From Candidatus Bathyarchaeota archaeon (GTDB lineage: Archaea > Thermoproteota > Bathyarchaeia > 40CM-2-53-6 > FEN-987): a stretch of DNA of 6,114 nucleotides. Positions 1-5,325 of the stretch are shown piece by piece. Location of the stretch: contig JAHFFU010000069.1 in assembly GCA_023247835.1 (NCBI GenBank), positions 1 to 6,114 of the forward strand, written 5' to 3'. The notes beneath the pieces are model-generated. The model was given only the letters and a program-made list of their open reading frames with translations, ran no database searches and was not told the DNA's origin. Position numbers and translations under genes: made by a program. Every line of letters starts with the position of its first letter. Position 1 is the stretch's first letter.

Positions 1-434
1 CCCCTGACGGCACGTTGTTCGGAGTGGTTCCAGCCCTGCTGGGTTTAGCTCGCGACAACTTCGCGTCCTTCTTGGCAAGGCCACCGACAATTCAAGATGT
101 TTGGGCTCGCTTGACACAAATCCAACCATTGCTCGCACTACGATTAGTGATCCTTGTGGGCTTCTTTGCTGCGGCCTGGAAGGTCCCCCGGTTCTGGTGC
201 CGTTACGCCTGTCCGACGGGAGCATTGATGGCGGTCTTTCAGAAGTACAGCCTGGCTGGAATTAAGAGAGATCCGGTGAAATGCACTAAATGCCCACATT
301 GCGAGGTTAAGTGTCCGATGCAAATTAATATCCTCGATCTACCTTGGGAGAAATTCAACGACCCAGAATGCATTATGTGCATGGAATGCGTGGACGCCTG
401 TCCACACGGTTCCCTAAGTCCTAAATTCCCGTGA
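1..434 (+). CDS. NapH/FixG-like membrane [4Fe-4S] ferredoxin-type protein (3' part)
   Basis: The reading frame is open from the left edge (first full codon at base 3) to TGA at 432-434, so the start lies outside the window and 143 C-terminal residues are visible. A TTG at 15 is in frame but there is no reason to take it as the start. One membrane segment is visible at about residues 43-59. A CRYACPTGAL segment (Cys66 and Cys70) follows, typical of the Fer4_5 region of the NapH, NosR and FixG/CcoG families. Two ferredoxin motifs come next, C94-x2-C97-x2-C100-x3-C104-P and C123-x2-C126-x2-C129-x3-C133-P, each able to hold a [4Fe-4S] cluster. Family knowledge says such proteins pass electrons between membrane quinols and partner redox proteins. 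The protein stops about ten residues after the second cluster, without the C-terminal domain of FixG, so NapH-like is the closer description. The partner is not visible. Confidence 0.87.
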   Translation, partial: PDGTLFGVVPALLGLARDNFASFLARPPTIQDVWARLTQIQPLLALRLVILVGFFAAAWKVPRFWCRYACPTGALMAVFQKYSLAGIKRDPVKCTKCPHCEVKCPMQINILDLPWEKFNDPECIMCMECVDACPHGSLSPKFP

Positions 435-437
435 AAC

Positions 438-447
438 TTTTTGTTTT
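438..447 (+). terminator. T-tract terminator after the ferredoxin gene
   Basis: TTTTTGTTTT begins three bases after the stop codon of the ferredoxin-type gene. Archaeal RNA polymerase terminates at short T-runs on the non-template strand without needing a hairpin. The position is right and no plus-strand gene follows closely. Confidence 0.5.
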
Positions 448-493
448 CCCGATACGCAGTTTGAACACGCTAGGTCTTCATTGTTTGAACCTG

Positions 494-720
494 TTAATAG
501 AAGGGAATTGCCGACCAAAATGGCAGGTAATTACGGACCGCCGGGCCCAGGAATGGGACTAATGCGCCGGCGGCTATTGGAATTAGCGCTACGTTGTAGC
601 AGAAAGCCCAGAAAAGGTTTTGCCTGATCTTTCTGACGAGACCTGATAGAAAATAGAACATATTGCAGACAGAGACCTCCGCGGTCAATCTCAATGCGAT
701 GAGGCTAGCTTTGATTAGAC
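494..720 (-). pseudogene. Decayed C-terminal remnant of a Cu P-type ATPase
   Basis: Read on the minus strand, bases 637 to 515 encode 41 residues that align without gaps to residues 628-668 of the intact copper ATPase in this window (bases 4844-4966). By hand count 34 of 41 residues match, including the copper-site Tyr-Asn pair of the FCYNV segment and the helix ending in GALVPFLGP. Beyond LPFW the similarity is lost and a stop follows at 496-494, so the last helix with its MxxSS copper motif is missing. On the N-terminal side an LIKASL segment near 718-700 may be the remains of LIRDSL just before this helix, with indels between. No phosphorylation, ATP-binding or CPC region is present. It lies in the opposite orientation to the intact gene. 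The decay is clear; only the exact borders are uncertain. Confidence 0.75.
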
Positions 721-1017
721 CAAGGGTCTAGCCGCCGCAATTTCCTGCCGGTTATGGTGGGGAGGACGAAGATGGCAAAGCTCTTTTTGAGTTGGATCAA
801 GAGTGGGAGATCTTGAGCTCTCTGCGGGCCCTATAGCTAAGGCACCTATACTGTCGAACCAGAACGATGAGCCTCCGCGACTTAGATTGCTCGATGCCAA
901 TTATGAAGTGAGGCTGACCTGGCACGTGACCGCTCAAATTGTGGTCGTGGTGACAAGTCAAAAGTTTGGTGAGATTTTGGGATAGACACAAGCACGGATA
1001 AGGAATTTGGGTGGTTC
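721..1017. other. Stretch without a convincing gene
   Basis: About 300 bases between the ATPase remnant and the stop of the minus-strand membrane protein gene. Several frames are open for 50-60 codons on both strands, but none shows a family motif or a coherent membrane segment. On the plus strand GGGGAGGACGAAG precedes an ATG at 772 that opens only a 14-codon ORF. A 60-codon plus ORF from GTG 803 to 985 overlaps longer minus frames. I see no RNA gene, repeat or attachment site. It may be further decayed coding sequence. Confidence 0.4.
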
Positions 1018-1869
1018 CTACTGTGTTTTTTGGACGGCGCAGGATGCGGAGAATATTGGTTTCAGTCTTCGTGCCATAATGATCATGCTTGCCGCGAGAA
1101 GCGGGATCGTTGCAGCAATAAAGAGTGGTTGATAACTCGCAAGCACAACGGCCATGGCAGTAATGCCAGCCCCCTGAATCAAATTGCCCAGGAATAGTCC
1201 TGCGCAGGTTGGGCATGCAGTGAATAGTCCAGTAACTGCCCCGAAACCCAACGCCCACCGGCCCCTAGCGATTTTGGGTCGATTATCGTACTCATAAATC
1301 GCGAGGGCGCTGTTCACGCCTACCAGACCCGAGACTAATATCATGAGCAGAATATTTGCGGGAATAATCAGCAACCCCAGATGTTCAGTGAGGTATACAG
1401 TGAAAATTGGTACAAACCCTGGACTGTCACAGCAAACTGTGGGAACTACCGAGGGAATAACGGCAAAGTAGTCTTCTGCAAAATTCTGGTATGGTCGGTA
1501 AACGATAATGCTTGATACAGCGGCGAAGAAGAAAGCATAAGCAGCAGCTGAAACCCGAACAACCCACGAATACTTACGTGAGCTAAGCACAGTCGCGACT
1601 ATATCTGAAAGCTTGAAAGACGAATACTCTGCCCCAACCGCAGACCTTGACCGTACCATCTCGCGAATCCCAAGAAAGACGGCGATTAGCCCAAAAAGCA
1701 TCAATAACATGGTTCCATAACTAAGCCACCGGAACATGCGAAGTATCCTGAAGTCAAGCAGCGGAAAGGACGATGTGTAAACCGAGTAGAATACGAGTGA
1801 CGCAACAACCGACACTGAACCGAAGACGATATTCAGAAAACCAGAATCACCCAAGAGAAAACTGCGCAT
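1018..1869 (-). CDS. Multi-pass membrane protein with CC and CPTC motifs
   Basis: A 283-residue integral membrane protein with hydrophobic segments at about residues 12-32, 50-68, 106-124, 160-192 (probably a hairpin), 206-229 and 232-266. Two cysteine motifs stand out. Cys146-Cys147 (VCCDSPGF) lies just before the long hydrophobic pair. C219-P-T-C222 lies inside a helix rich in Gly and Ala (AVTGLFTACPTCAGLF). Paired cysteines in or near membrane helices suit dithiol redox or soft-metal handling. I recall similar uncharacterised proteins in Nitrososphaerota but cannot name the family. The frame stays open to 1953, but I chose ATG 1869 because the first 28 residues of the longer version look unnatural and overlap a small hydrophobic ORF in another frame (1896-2011). 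It is the last gene of a likely minus-strand operon that starts near 2309. Function unknown; a metal or redox role is inferred from motifs and neighbours. Confidence 0.82.
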   Translation of the reverse strand: MRSFLLGDSGFLNIVFGSVSVVASLVFYSVYTSSFPLLDFRILRMFRWLSYGTMLLMLFGLIAVFLGIREMVRSRSAVGAEYSSFKLSDIVATVLSSRKYSWVVRVSAAAYAFFFAAVSSIIVYRPYQNFAEDYFAVIPSVVPTVCCDSPGFVPIFTVYLTEHLGLLIIPANILLMILVSGLVGVNSALAIYEYDNRPKIARGRWALGFGAVTGLFTACPTCAGLFLGNLIQGAGITAMAVVLASYQPLFIAATIPLLAASMIIMARRLKPIFSASCAVQKTQ

Positions 1870-1895
1870 GACACGCCACGCTCTAGATTCTAGCG

Positions 1896-2011
1896 TCAGA
1901 ACGCAAAAGCGATGAATAGAAGCACCGAGACAAGGACAGCCACTGCAAACCATAGACGATTATGCTTTGCATATGGGAACCATCCGCCTGCACATCATGT
2001 TGGTCCCCCAA
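1896..2011 (-). pseudogene. Small single-helix membrane protein gene, apparently frameshifted
   Basis: Bases 1994 to 1896 (minus) encode 32 codons with no usable start, bounded by an in-frame TGA at 1997-1995 and a terminal TGA. The product runs GWFPYAKHNRLW and then a clean membrane helix, FAVAVLVSVLLFIAFAF. Another frame, opening at TTG 2011 four bases after the preceding gene stops, gives MGDQHDVQAD and reaches the same point. A single -1 shift near base 1980 would join the two into a protein of about 38 residues with a polar N-terminus and one C-terminal helix. It sits between two membrane protein genes of the same strand, where a small membrane protein would fit. Either the gene is broken, or there is a base error, or translation starts unconventionally. 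The hydrophobic part is seen directly; the joining is inference. Confidence 0.38.
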
Positions 2012-2015
2012 GCCA

Positions 2016-2183
2016 TCATTGGCTTAATGACCGTTTCTTGGTAAGGGCGCCAAGGACTGCAGCAGCAACTCCCGCTACTGCAACTATGCCTCCGAATATC
2101 TCAGGGTCGAAGATGGTGTTGGTATGTAGATGCTGAATCCCTCGACTCACTGCCAAGCCCACAGCCAATACGATAACGCCCAT
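2016..2183 (-). CDS. Small two-helix membrane protein
   Basis: From ATG 2183 to TGA at 2018-2016 the product has 55 residues. Helix 1 is at about residues 1-13 (MGVIVLAVGLAV), then a short loop ending in FDPEIFGG (residues 25-32). Helix 2 is about 32-47 and the tail is basic (TKKRSLSQ). Helix 1 is cut short by this start. Eight codons upstream an in-frame ATT at 2204 would add INKKFII, giving a lysine-flanked full-length helix and 62 residues. GAGGG at 2216-2212 lies 7 nt before that ATT, and the previous ORF stops just before it. No canonical start exists further upstream in frame. The gene lies between a Cys-rich small ORF and two further membrane protein ORFs of the same strand. The loop-plus-helix pattern recurs in the small membrane protein at 5326-5571. 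No known family recognised. Confidence 0.62.
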   Translation of the reverse strand: MGVIVLAVGLAVSRGIQHLHTNTIFDPEIFGGIVAVAGVAAAVLGALTKKRSLSQ

Positions 2184-2207
2184 TATGATGAACTTCTTGT
2201 TAATGAC

Positions 2208-2309
2208 TTATCCCTCGACATGTTCGTCGCATAGCCTGCATAAAAACTGTTGCAGCTCCCTTGGAAACACAATGATACCGACACATCGGTTGGGGCTAGA
2301 GCAACACAT
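2208..2309 (-). CDS. 33-residue Cys-rich small protein, first gene of the minus operon
   Basis: ATG at 2309 to TAA at 2210-2208. The product opens MCCSSPNRC and ends LCRLCDEHVEG. Five of 33 residues are cysteine (2, 3, 9, 24, 27), arranged as CC-x5-C and, after a hydrophobic stretch IIVFP, C-x2-C followed by Asp, Glu and His. Such a pattern suits metal binding. The start is supported by position: a TATA-like TATTATTA at 2339-2332 is centred about 26 nt upstream of the A of ATG, as expected for a leaderless archaeal transcript. The stop is 4 nt from the extended start of the next ORF, in the same frame. The ORF is short, so chance is not excluded, but composition, promoter spacing and operon fit all agree. 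No family recognised; a role in sensing or holding a soft metal is inference. Confidence 0.47.
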   Translation of the reverse strand: MCCSSPNRCVGIIVFPRELQQFLCRLCDEHVEG

Positions 2310-2326
2310 TGTGTTACACTGTGCAC
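2303..2326. promoter_or_regulatory. Cluster of overlapping palindromes, candidate operator
   Basis: Several perfect palindromes overlap within 24 bases: AACACA-T-TGTGTT (2303-2315), GTGT-T-ACAC (2311-2319), CAC-T-GTG (2317-2323) and GTGCAC (2321-2326). They lie between the TATA-like box at 2332-2339 and the first codons of the Cys-rich ORF, across the predicted transcription start. A dimeric repressor bound here would block transcription of the minus-strand operon. No regulator gene is in the window. Confidence 0.45.
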
Positions 2327-2331
2327 GTCAG

Positions 2332-2339
2332 TAATAATA
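2332..2339 (-). promoter_or_regulatory. TATA box of the minus-strand operon
   Basis: TATTATTA on the minus strand, centred about 26 nt upstream of ATG 2309. This spacing predicts transcription from, or within a base or two of, the start codon, giving a leaderless mRNA for the Cys-rich protein and the genes behind it. Confidence 0.5.
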
Positions 2340-2380
2340 GGCCGAGCAGCGCGCGAGGTTATCTAGGAATCGGTATTGGG

Positions 2381-2398
2381 CGTTCAAAATATTGAACG
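2381..2398. repeat. Perfect inverted repeat, candidate operator of the plus strand
   Basis: CGTTCAA (2381-2387), spacer AATA, TTGAACG (2392-2398): 7-bp arms with a 4-nt centre. It ends one base before the ATG of a 28-codon plus-strand ORF at 2400. Both a regulator-binding site and a small RNA hairpin are possible; the AT-rich centre and place at a likely transcription start favour a binding site. Confidence 0.45.
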
Positions 2399-2399
2399 A

Positions 2400-2486
2400 A
2401 TGTCAACAGCTACCAAGTTGAGCGACAAAGCAACAGGAAGCGTGATTTTCTCCTTATTCGGCTGCGATTCTGTGGAGCTGCGATAG
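2400..2486 (+). CDS. Possible 28-residue ORF, perhaps truncated
   Basis: ATG 2400 to TAG 2484-2486. The product begins MSTATKLSDKATGSVIFSLF, a polar charged start leading into a short hydrophobic run, like the beginning of a small membrane protein. It then ends in GCDSVELR. Other frames continue with hydrophobic residues: about 2456-2510 reads AILWS in one frame and AIGVLI in another. The ORF may therefore be the intact N-terminus of a protein broken by one or two frameshifts. There is no Shine-Dalgarno site; an inverted repeat lies directly upstream. Support is limited to composition and position, and chance is a real alternative. Confidence 0.28.
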   Translation: MSTATKLSDKATGSVIFSLFGCDSVELR

Positions 2487-2565
2487 GGGTCCTGATCCGC
2501 GGCCAAGGACGGGACTGATTCGATGTTATTGAATGGGTGGAAACCCAAAACATAGGTGATTGAAT

Positions 2566-2613
2566 ATGCTTGCTGCAGCGACGACAGCGCTACGGCTTTT
2601 CGAGAGGTTCTGA
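2566..2613 (+). other. 15-codon ORF with strong ribosome-binding site, possible leader peptide
   Basis: AGGTGAT at 2554-2560 matches the archaeal anti-Shine-Dalgarno sequence and stands 5 nt before ATG 2566. The ORF encodes MLAAATTALRLFERF and stops at 2611-2613, just ahead of GTG 2618 of the zinc-ribbon gene. It also contains GAGAGGT, the likely ribosome-binding site of that gene. It may be a leader peptide coupling translation. The same AGGTGAT site could instead serve the in-frame TTG at 2570 of the zinc-ribbon frame (9 nt spacing). Confidence 0.33.
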
Positions 2614-2617
2614 TGCG

Positions 2618-2926
2618 GTGAAAAAATACAGGAAAAGCTCGGCCAATGTTGCAGTTGCGAAGCAAAGAAATCGTGTGCGCGAGGACTATGAGCAGATAAG
2701 AAAAGATTACGGAAGGGTAGGTGAACCAAGAGGTAGGCCCAGGCTTATACTACCGATAAACTACAACTATGTTGCCTATTGCTGCAAGTGTGTGATGATA
2801 TTCGATAAACGCCATTTGCGATGTCCTACGTGTAATTTGATGTTGAGACATCATCCACGATGCCCTGTGAAGAACAAGATAGGAACTAGAATGAATCAAC
2901 AACTATCTAGATATAGAACTTCCTGA
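2618..2926 (+). CDS. Small basic zinc-ribbon protein, function unknown
   Basis: With start GTG 2618 the product has 102 residues and begins MKKYRKSSANVAVAKQRNRV. A basic, partly helical N-terminal half (about 1-35) leads to PRGRPRLILPINYNY and then a zinc ribbon C55-x2-C58-x10-C69-x2-C72, with further Cys56 and Cys82 and a His-rich RHH (77-79). The C-terminal tail is basic. Such ribbons usually bind Zn(II) structurally in nucleic-acid-binding proteins, and the strong positive charge fits that. GAGAGGT at 2602-2608 lies 9 nt before the GTG. An alternative start is TTG 2570 (16 residues longer), which has AGGTGAT 9 nt upstream. The next gene, the copper ATPase, starts 36 nt after the stop in the same direction, so co-transcription is possible and a regulatory role can be imagined but is not shown. 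I do not recognise the family. Confidence 0.68.
   Translation: MKKYRKSSANVAVAKQRNRVREDYEQIRKDYGRVGEPRGRPRLILPINYNYVAYCCKCVMIFDKRHLRCPTCNLMLRHHPRCPVKNKIGTRMNQQLSRYRTS
2908..2916 (+). promoter_or_regulatory. Possible TATA box for the copper ATPase gene
   Basis: TAGATATAG inside the 3' end of the zinc-ribbon gene. A start of transcription about 26 nt downstream would give a leader of roughly 24 nt before TTG 2963. The match is weak and the ATPase may instead be read from upstream. Confidence 0.22.
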
Positions 2927-2962
2927 AAACTTGATTCGCTCCTTTCCATAGCTGGTATTAGA

Positions 2963-5041
2963 TTGGCAAAAGACCCTGTTTGCGGAATGTTCGTCGAGGA
3001 GAAAACGGTGACCATAACGCGAACTATACGCGGCACCAAATGGTATTTTTGCAGTGAGACCTGCGCTCAGACCTTCGAGAAGCCAGAAGTTGAGATCAAA
3101 CGCCTTAAGCGCCTTGTCATTGCGGGCATTTTGCTTACAATACCGACGGCTTTTTTCACGTGGGTGTCGGTCCTGCCTGCGAGCATCAACAACTATGTCC
3201 TCTTTCTACTCGAAACGCCCGTTCAATTCGTGGTTGGATGGAGGTTCTACAGAGGGTCTTACGATGCGATTAGAAATCGCATGGGAAACATGGACTTGCT
3301 CATTGCCATCGGAACAACTGCAGCCTGGGCTTACAGTACTGTCGTTACATTCTTTCCGTCGGCCTTCCCTGTAAGTGGGGCCTACTTCGAGACCGCCGCT
3401 ATCATCGTCACTCTAATTCTGCTTGGTAATTTGCTTGAACACATCACGAAGGGGAAGGCGTCTGAATCTGTGCGAAAGCTCCTAGATCTCCAGCCTAGAA
3501 TGGCGCATGTGATCCGGGATGGTGCTGAAATCGAGGTACCGGTTGAGTCTATCAATGCGGGAGATGTTCTGCTAATCCGACCTGGCGAAAGGATACCTGT
3601 TGACGGTATTGTGATGGAAGGCAACTCTGCAGTCGACCAATCAGCCATCACAGGAGAAAGTATACCGGTTGAGAAGAGTGATGGCGATGAAGTGATTGGT
3701 GCAACCATTAACACATCCGGCCTTCTCAAAATACGTGCGTCGAAGGTTGGTGCAGATACTGTCCTGTCAAAGATAGTGCGGCTTGTGGAAGAGGCTCAGA
3801 TGGCAAGAGCTCCAATCCAACGGTTGGCTGACAGAGTGTCGGCCTACTTCGTGCCCGCAGTCATCCTCATCGCATCTGGAGCAGCGACAGGTTGGTACCT
3901 CTTCGGAGGTTTACCGCTGAACTTTGCGCTTCTAGCATTTGTTTCTGTGATCATCATCGCCTGTCCCTGCGCTCTTGGAATAGCTACACCTGCGGCGATT
4001 CTCGTCGGAACAGCAAAGGCCGCGCAGAATGGAATACTCATCAAGGGCGGCGAGTATCTCGAGACGACTCACAAACTTCAGGTAGTAGTCTTCGACAAGA
4101 CAGGAACATTGACACGGGGCAAACCTTCTGTGACTGATATTGTACCCGACGGGGGCCATTCGGAAGAGGAAGTACTTCTACTCGCCGCCATTGCTGAGAG
4201 AGGATCGGAACACCCCTTAGGACGAGCAGTGTTGCATGCCGCCGAGCTTAAAGGCCTCAACATCCCCGAGGCCAGCTCATTCAAAGCCGTTCCGGGAAAG
4301 GGCGTCGTAGTCGAGTACGACGGTGAGACTTGGCTTCTAGGCAATCGCAAACTCATGGCACAACGAAATGTGGATCTGCGGACTGCTGAGACGGGGATAA
4401 CGGAACTTGAGGCCAAAGGAAAAACCGTAATGATCCTCGCTTCTGAAAAGGAGCCTTTCGGGATCATCGGCCTAGCCGACACGCTGAAGGAAGATGCGCA
4501 AGAAGCTGTCACAAAACTACAACAGATGAAGATTAAGGTCGTGATGTTGACAGGAGATAACTCGAGAACAGCAAAAGCAATTTCAGAAAAGCTCGGCATC
4601 AACCGAGTAATCGCCGATGTTCTACCTGAGCAGAAGGAAGAGATCATCAAAGAACTCCAGAATGAAGGCATGATAGTCGGCATGGTTGGAGACGGCATAA
4701 ATGATGCTCCAGCATTGGCTGCTGCGAACGTCGGCATCGCAATAGGAAGCGGAACGGACGTTGCCGTGGAGACTGGTGGCATAGTTTTGATCAGAGACAG
4801 CTTGCGGGATGTTGTGACCGCAATCAAGTTGAGTAAGGCTACGGTGAGGAAGATCAAGCAGAACCTATTCTGGGCGTTCTGCTATAACGTTGGGCTAATT
4901 CCCATCGCAGCAGGCGCCCTCGTCCCATTTCTAGGACCAGGCGTCTACGACTTCCTTCCTTTCCTGGCGGCAGGGGCGATGGCCACGAGCTCGGTCACAG
5001 TAGTGAGCAATTCGCTGTTGTTGAACAGATTTCGACCTTAA
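2963..5041 (+). CDS. copA: Cu(I)-exporting P1B-type ATPase with N-terminal YHS domain
   Basis: Membrane pump of 692 residues that couples ATP hydrolysis to export of Cu(I), possibly also Ag(I). An N-terminal YHS metal-binding domain (about 1-45; DPVCGM with Cys7, then Cys30 and Cys34) replaces the usual HMA domain. Four membrane helices follow up to about residue 162, then the actuator domain with TGES at 230-233. Two helices (about 291-345) hold the metal-site CPC at 334-336. The catalytic part has the phosphorylated Asp378 of DKTGT, SEHP at 415-418, TGDN at 530-533 and GDGINDAP from 576. The last two helices carry Tyr641-Asn642 and M673-x2-S676-S677. CPC, YN and MxxSS together are the signature of the Cu(I) subgroup (P1B-1). 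The length is normal. TTG 2963 is chosen because it is the first start codon after the in-frame stop of the previous gene and keeps DPVCGM whole; ATG at residue 9 would remove Cys7. A free YHS protein follows 24 nt downstream. Confidence 0.95.
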   Translation: MAKDPVCGMFVEEKTVTITRTIRGTKWYFCSETCAQTFEKPEVEIKRLKRLVIAGILLTIPTAFFTWVSVLPASINNYVLFLLETPVQFVVGWRFYRGSYDAIRNRMGNMDLLIAIGTTAAWAYSTVVTFFPSAFPVSGAYFETAAIIVTLILLGNLLEHITKGKASESVRKLLDLQPRMAHVIRDGAEIEVPVESINAGDVLLIRPGERIPVDGIVMEGNSAVDQSAITGESIPVEKSDGDEVIGATINTSGLLKIRASKVGADTVLSKIVRLVEEAQMARAPIQRLADRVSAYFVPAVILIASGAATGWYLFGGLPLNFALLAFVSVIIIACPCALGIATPAAILVGTAKAAQNGILIKGGEYLETTHKLQVVVFDKTGTLTRGKPSVTDIVPDGGHSEEEVLLLAAIAERGSEHPLGRAVLHAAELKGLNIPEASSFKAVPGKGVVVEYDGETWLLGNRKLMAQRNVDLRTAETGITELEAKGKTVMILASEKEPFGIIGLADTLKEDAQEAVTKLQQMKIKVVMLTGDNSRTAKAISEKLGINRVIADVLPEQKEEIIKELQNEGMIVGMVGDGINDAPALAAANVGIAIGSGTDVAVETGGIVLIRDSLRDVVTAIKLSKATVRKIKQNLFWAFCYNVGLIPIAAGALVPFLGPGVYDFLPFLAAGAMATSSVTVVSNSLLLNRFRP

Positions 5042-5053
5042 AGAAAACCTTGA

Positions 5054-5061
5054 GGAGGTGA
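5054..5061 (+). promoter_or_regulatory. Strong ribosome-binding site of the small YHS gene
   Basis: GGAGGTGA, a full match to the 3' end of archaeal 16S rRNA, 4 nt before ATG 5066. It decides between ATG 5066 and the out-of-frame ATG at 5062. No other gene here has so strong a site, which suggests high output of the YHS protein as an internal cistron of the ATPase mRNA. Confidence 0.8.
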
Positions 5062-5065
5062 ATGC

Positions 5066-5209
5066 ATGCAAAAAGATCCCGTATGCGGCATGATGGTGGA
5101 CGAGACGAAGACTCAAATGAAATCAGCACATGATGGTAAGGAATTCTACTTCTGCTCGGCCCAATGCAAGCAGACGTTCGATAGAGACCCTCATCGGTAC
5201 GGCCACTAA
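5066..5209 (+). CDS. Stand-alone YHS-domain protein, probable metal-binding partner of the Cu ATPase
   Basis: A 47-residue protein that is nothing but a YHS domain: MQKDPVCGMMVDE at the start, then KEFYFCSAQCKQTF and a His-containing end (HRYGH). Its cysteines (7, 30, 34) fall at exactly the same positions as those in the N-terminal YHS domain of the ATPase just upstream. YHS domains (PF04945) occur in heavy-metal ATPases and as small companions of copper pumps, where metal binding is assumed. The gene begins 24 nt after the ATPase stop behind a perfect Shine-Dalgarno site, so it is surely co-transcribed and strongly translated. The likely role is cytoplasmic copper binding and delivery to the pump, by analogy with small metallochaperones encoded next to archaeal copA genes. 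It is too short for most gene callers but is a confident gene. Confidence 0.9.
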   Translation: MQKDPVCGMMVDETKTQMKSAHDGKEFYFCSAQCKQTFDRDPHRYGH

Positions 5210-5218
5210 AACCAATCA

Positions 5219-5291
5219 AAGGTACTAACTCCATAAATCGTGTCATGTCATCTTTCAAAGTACCTTCCGAAGTGGGAGTGCATATATTTTT
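5219..5291 (+). terminator. Terminator region after the copper genes
   Basis: AAGGTAC (5219-5225) and GTACCTT (5260-5266) form a 7-bp inverted repeat around a 34-nt loop shortly after the YHS stop. TATATTTTT with a T-run at 5287-5291 follows. The T-run alone would suffice in archaea; the hairpin may protect the 3' end of the mRNA. It lies between converging genes. Confidence 0.42.
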
Positions 5292-5325
5292 CAAGATTGA
5301 GGAAAACGGATAATTACCGTTGAAA

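Noticed and set aside
459..490. GTTTGAAC repeated at 459-466 and 483-490, and inverted at 5715-5722
   Set aside because: Eight-base matches are too short to support a repeat family. The GGTTCAAAC on the minus strand near 490 resembles a tRNA T-loop, but the flanks do not pair and no tRNA fold is visible.
1883..1893. Palindrome CTAGA-T-TCTAG just upstream of ATG 1869
   Set aside because: Eleven bases with no promoter element beside it; inside an apparent operon it is more likely chance than an operator.
1870..1953. 28-residue N-terminal extension of the CPTC membrane protein
   Set aside because: The extension has no coherent character, overlaps a hydrophobic small ORF in another frame and ends at a natural-looking MRSFLLG start at ATG 1869.
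1995..1997. In-frame TGA before TGT as a selenocysteine codon in the small membrane ORF
   Set aside because: No selenocysteine insertion element is visible, TGA ends other genes here, and a frameshift explains the region better.
2239..2246. TATA-like TTTTTATG on the minus strand upstream of the two-helix protein
   Set aside because: It lies inside the Cys-rich ORF, whose own upstream TATA box is better placed; a secondary internal promoter cannot be excluded.
4078..4857. Long 259-codon minus-strand open frame within the copper ATPase gene
   Set aside because: It is the antisense shadow of a fully motif-supported gene; its composition is Ser/Ala/Thr-rich without domains.
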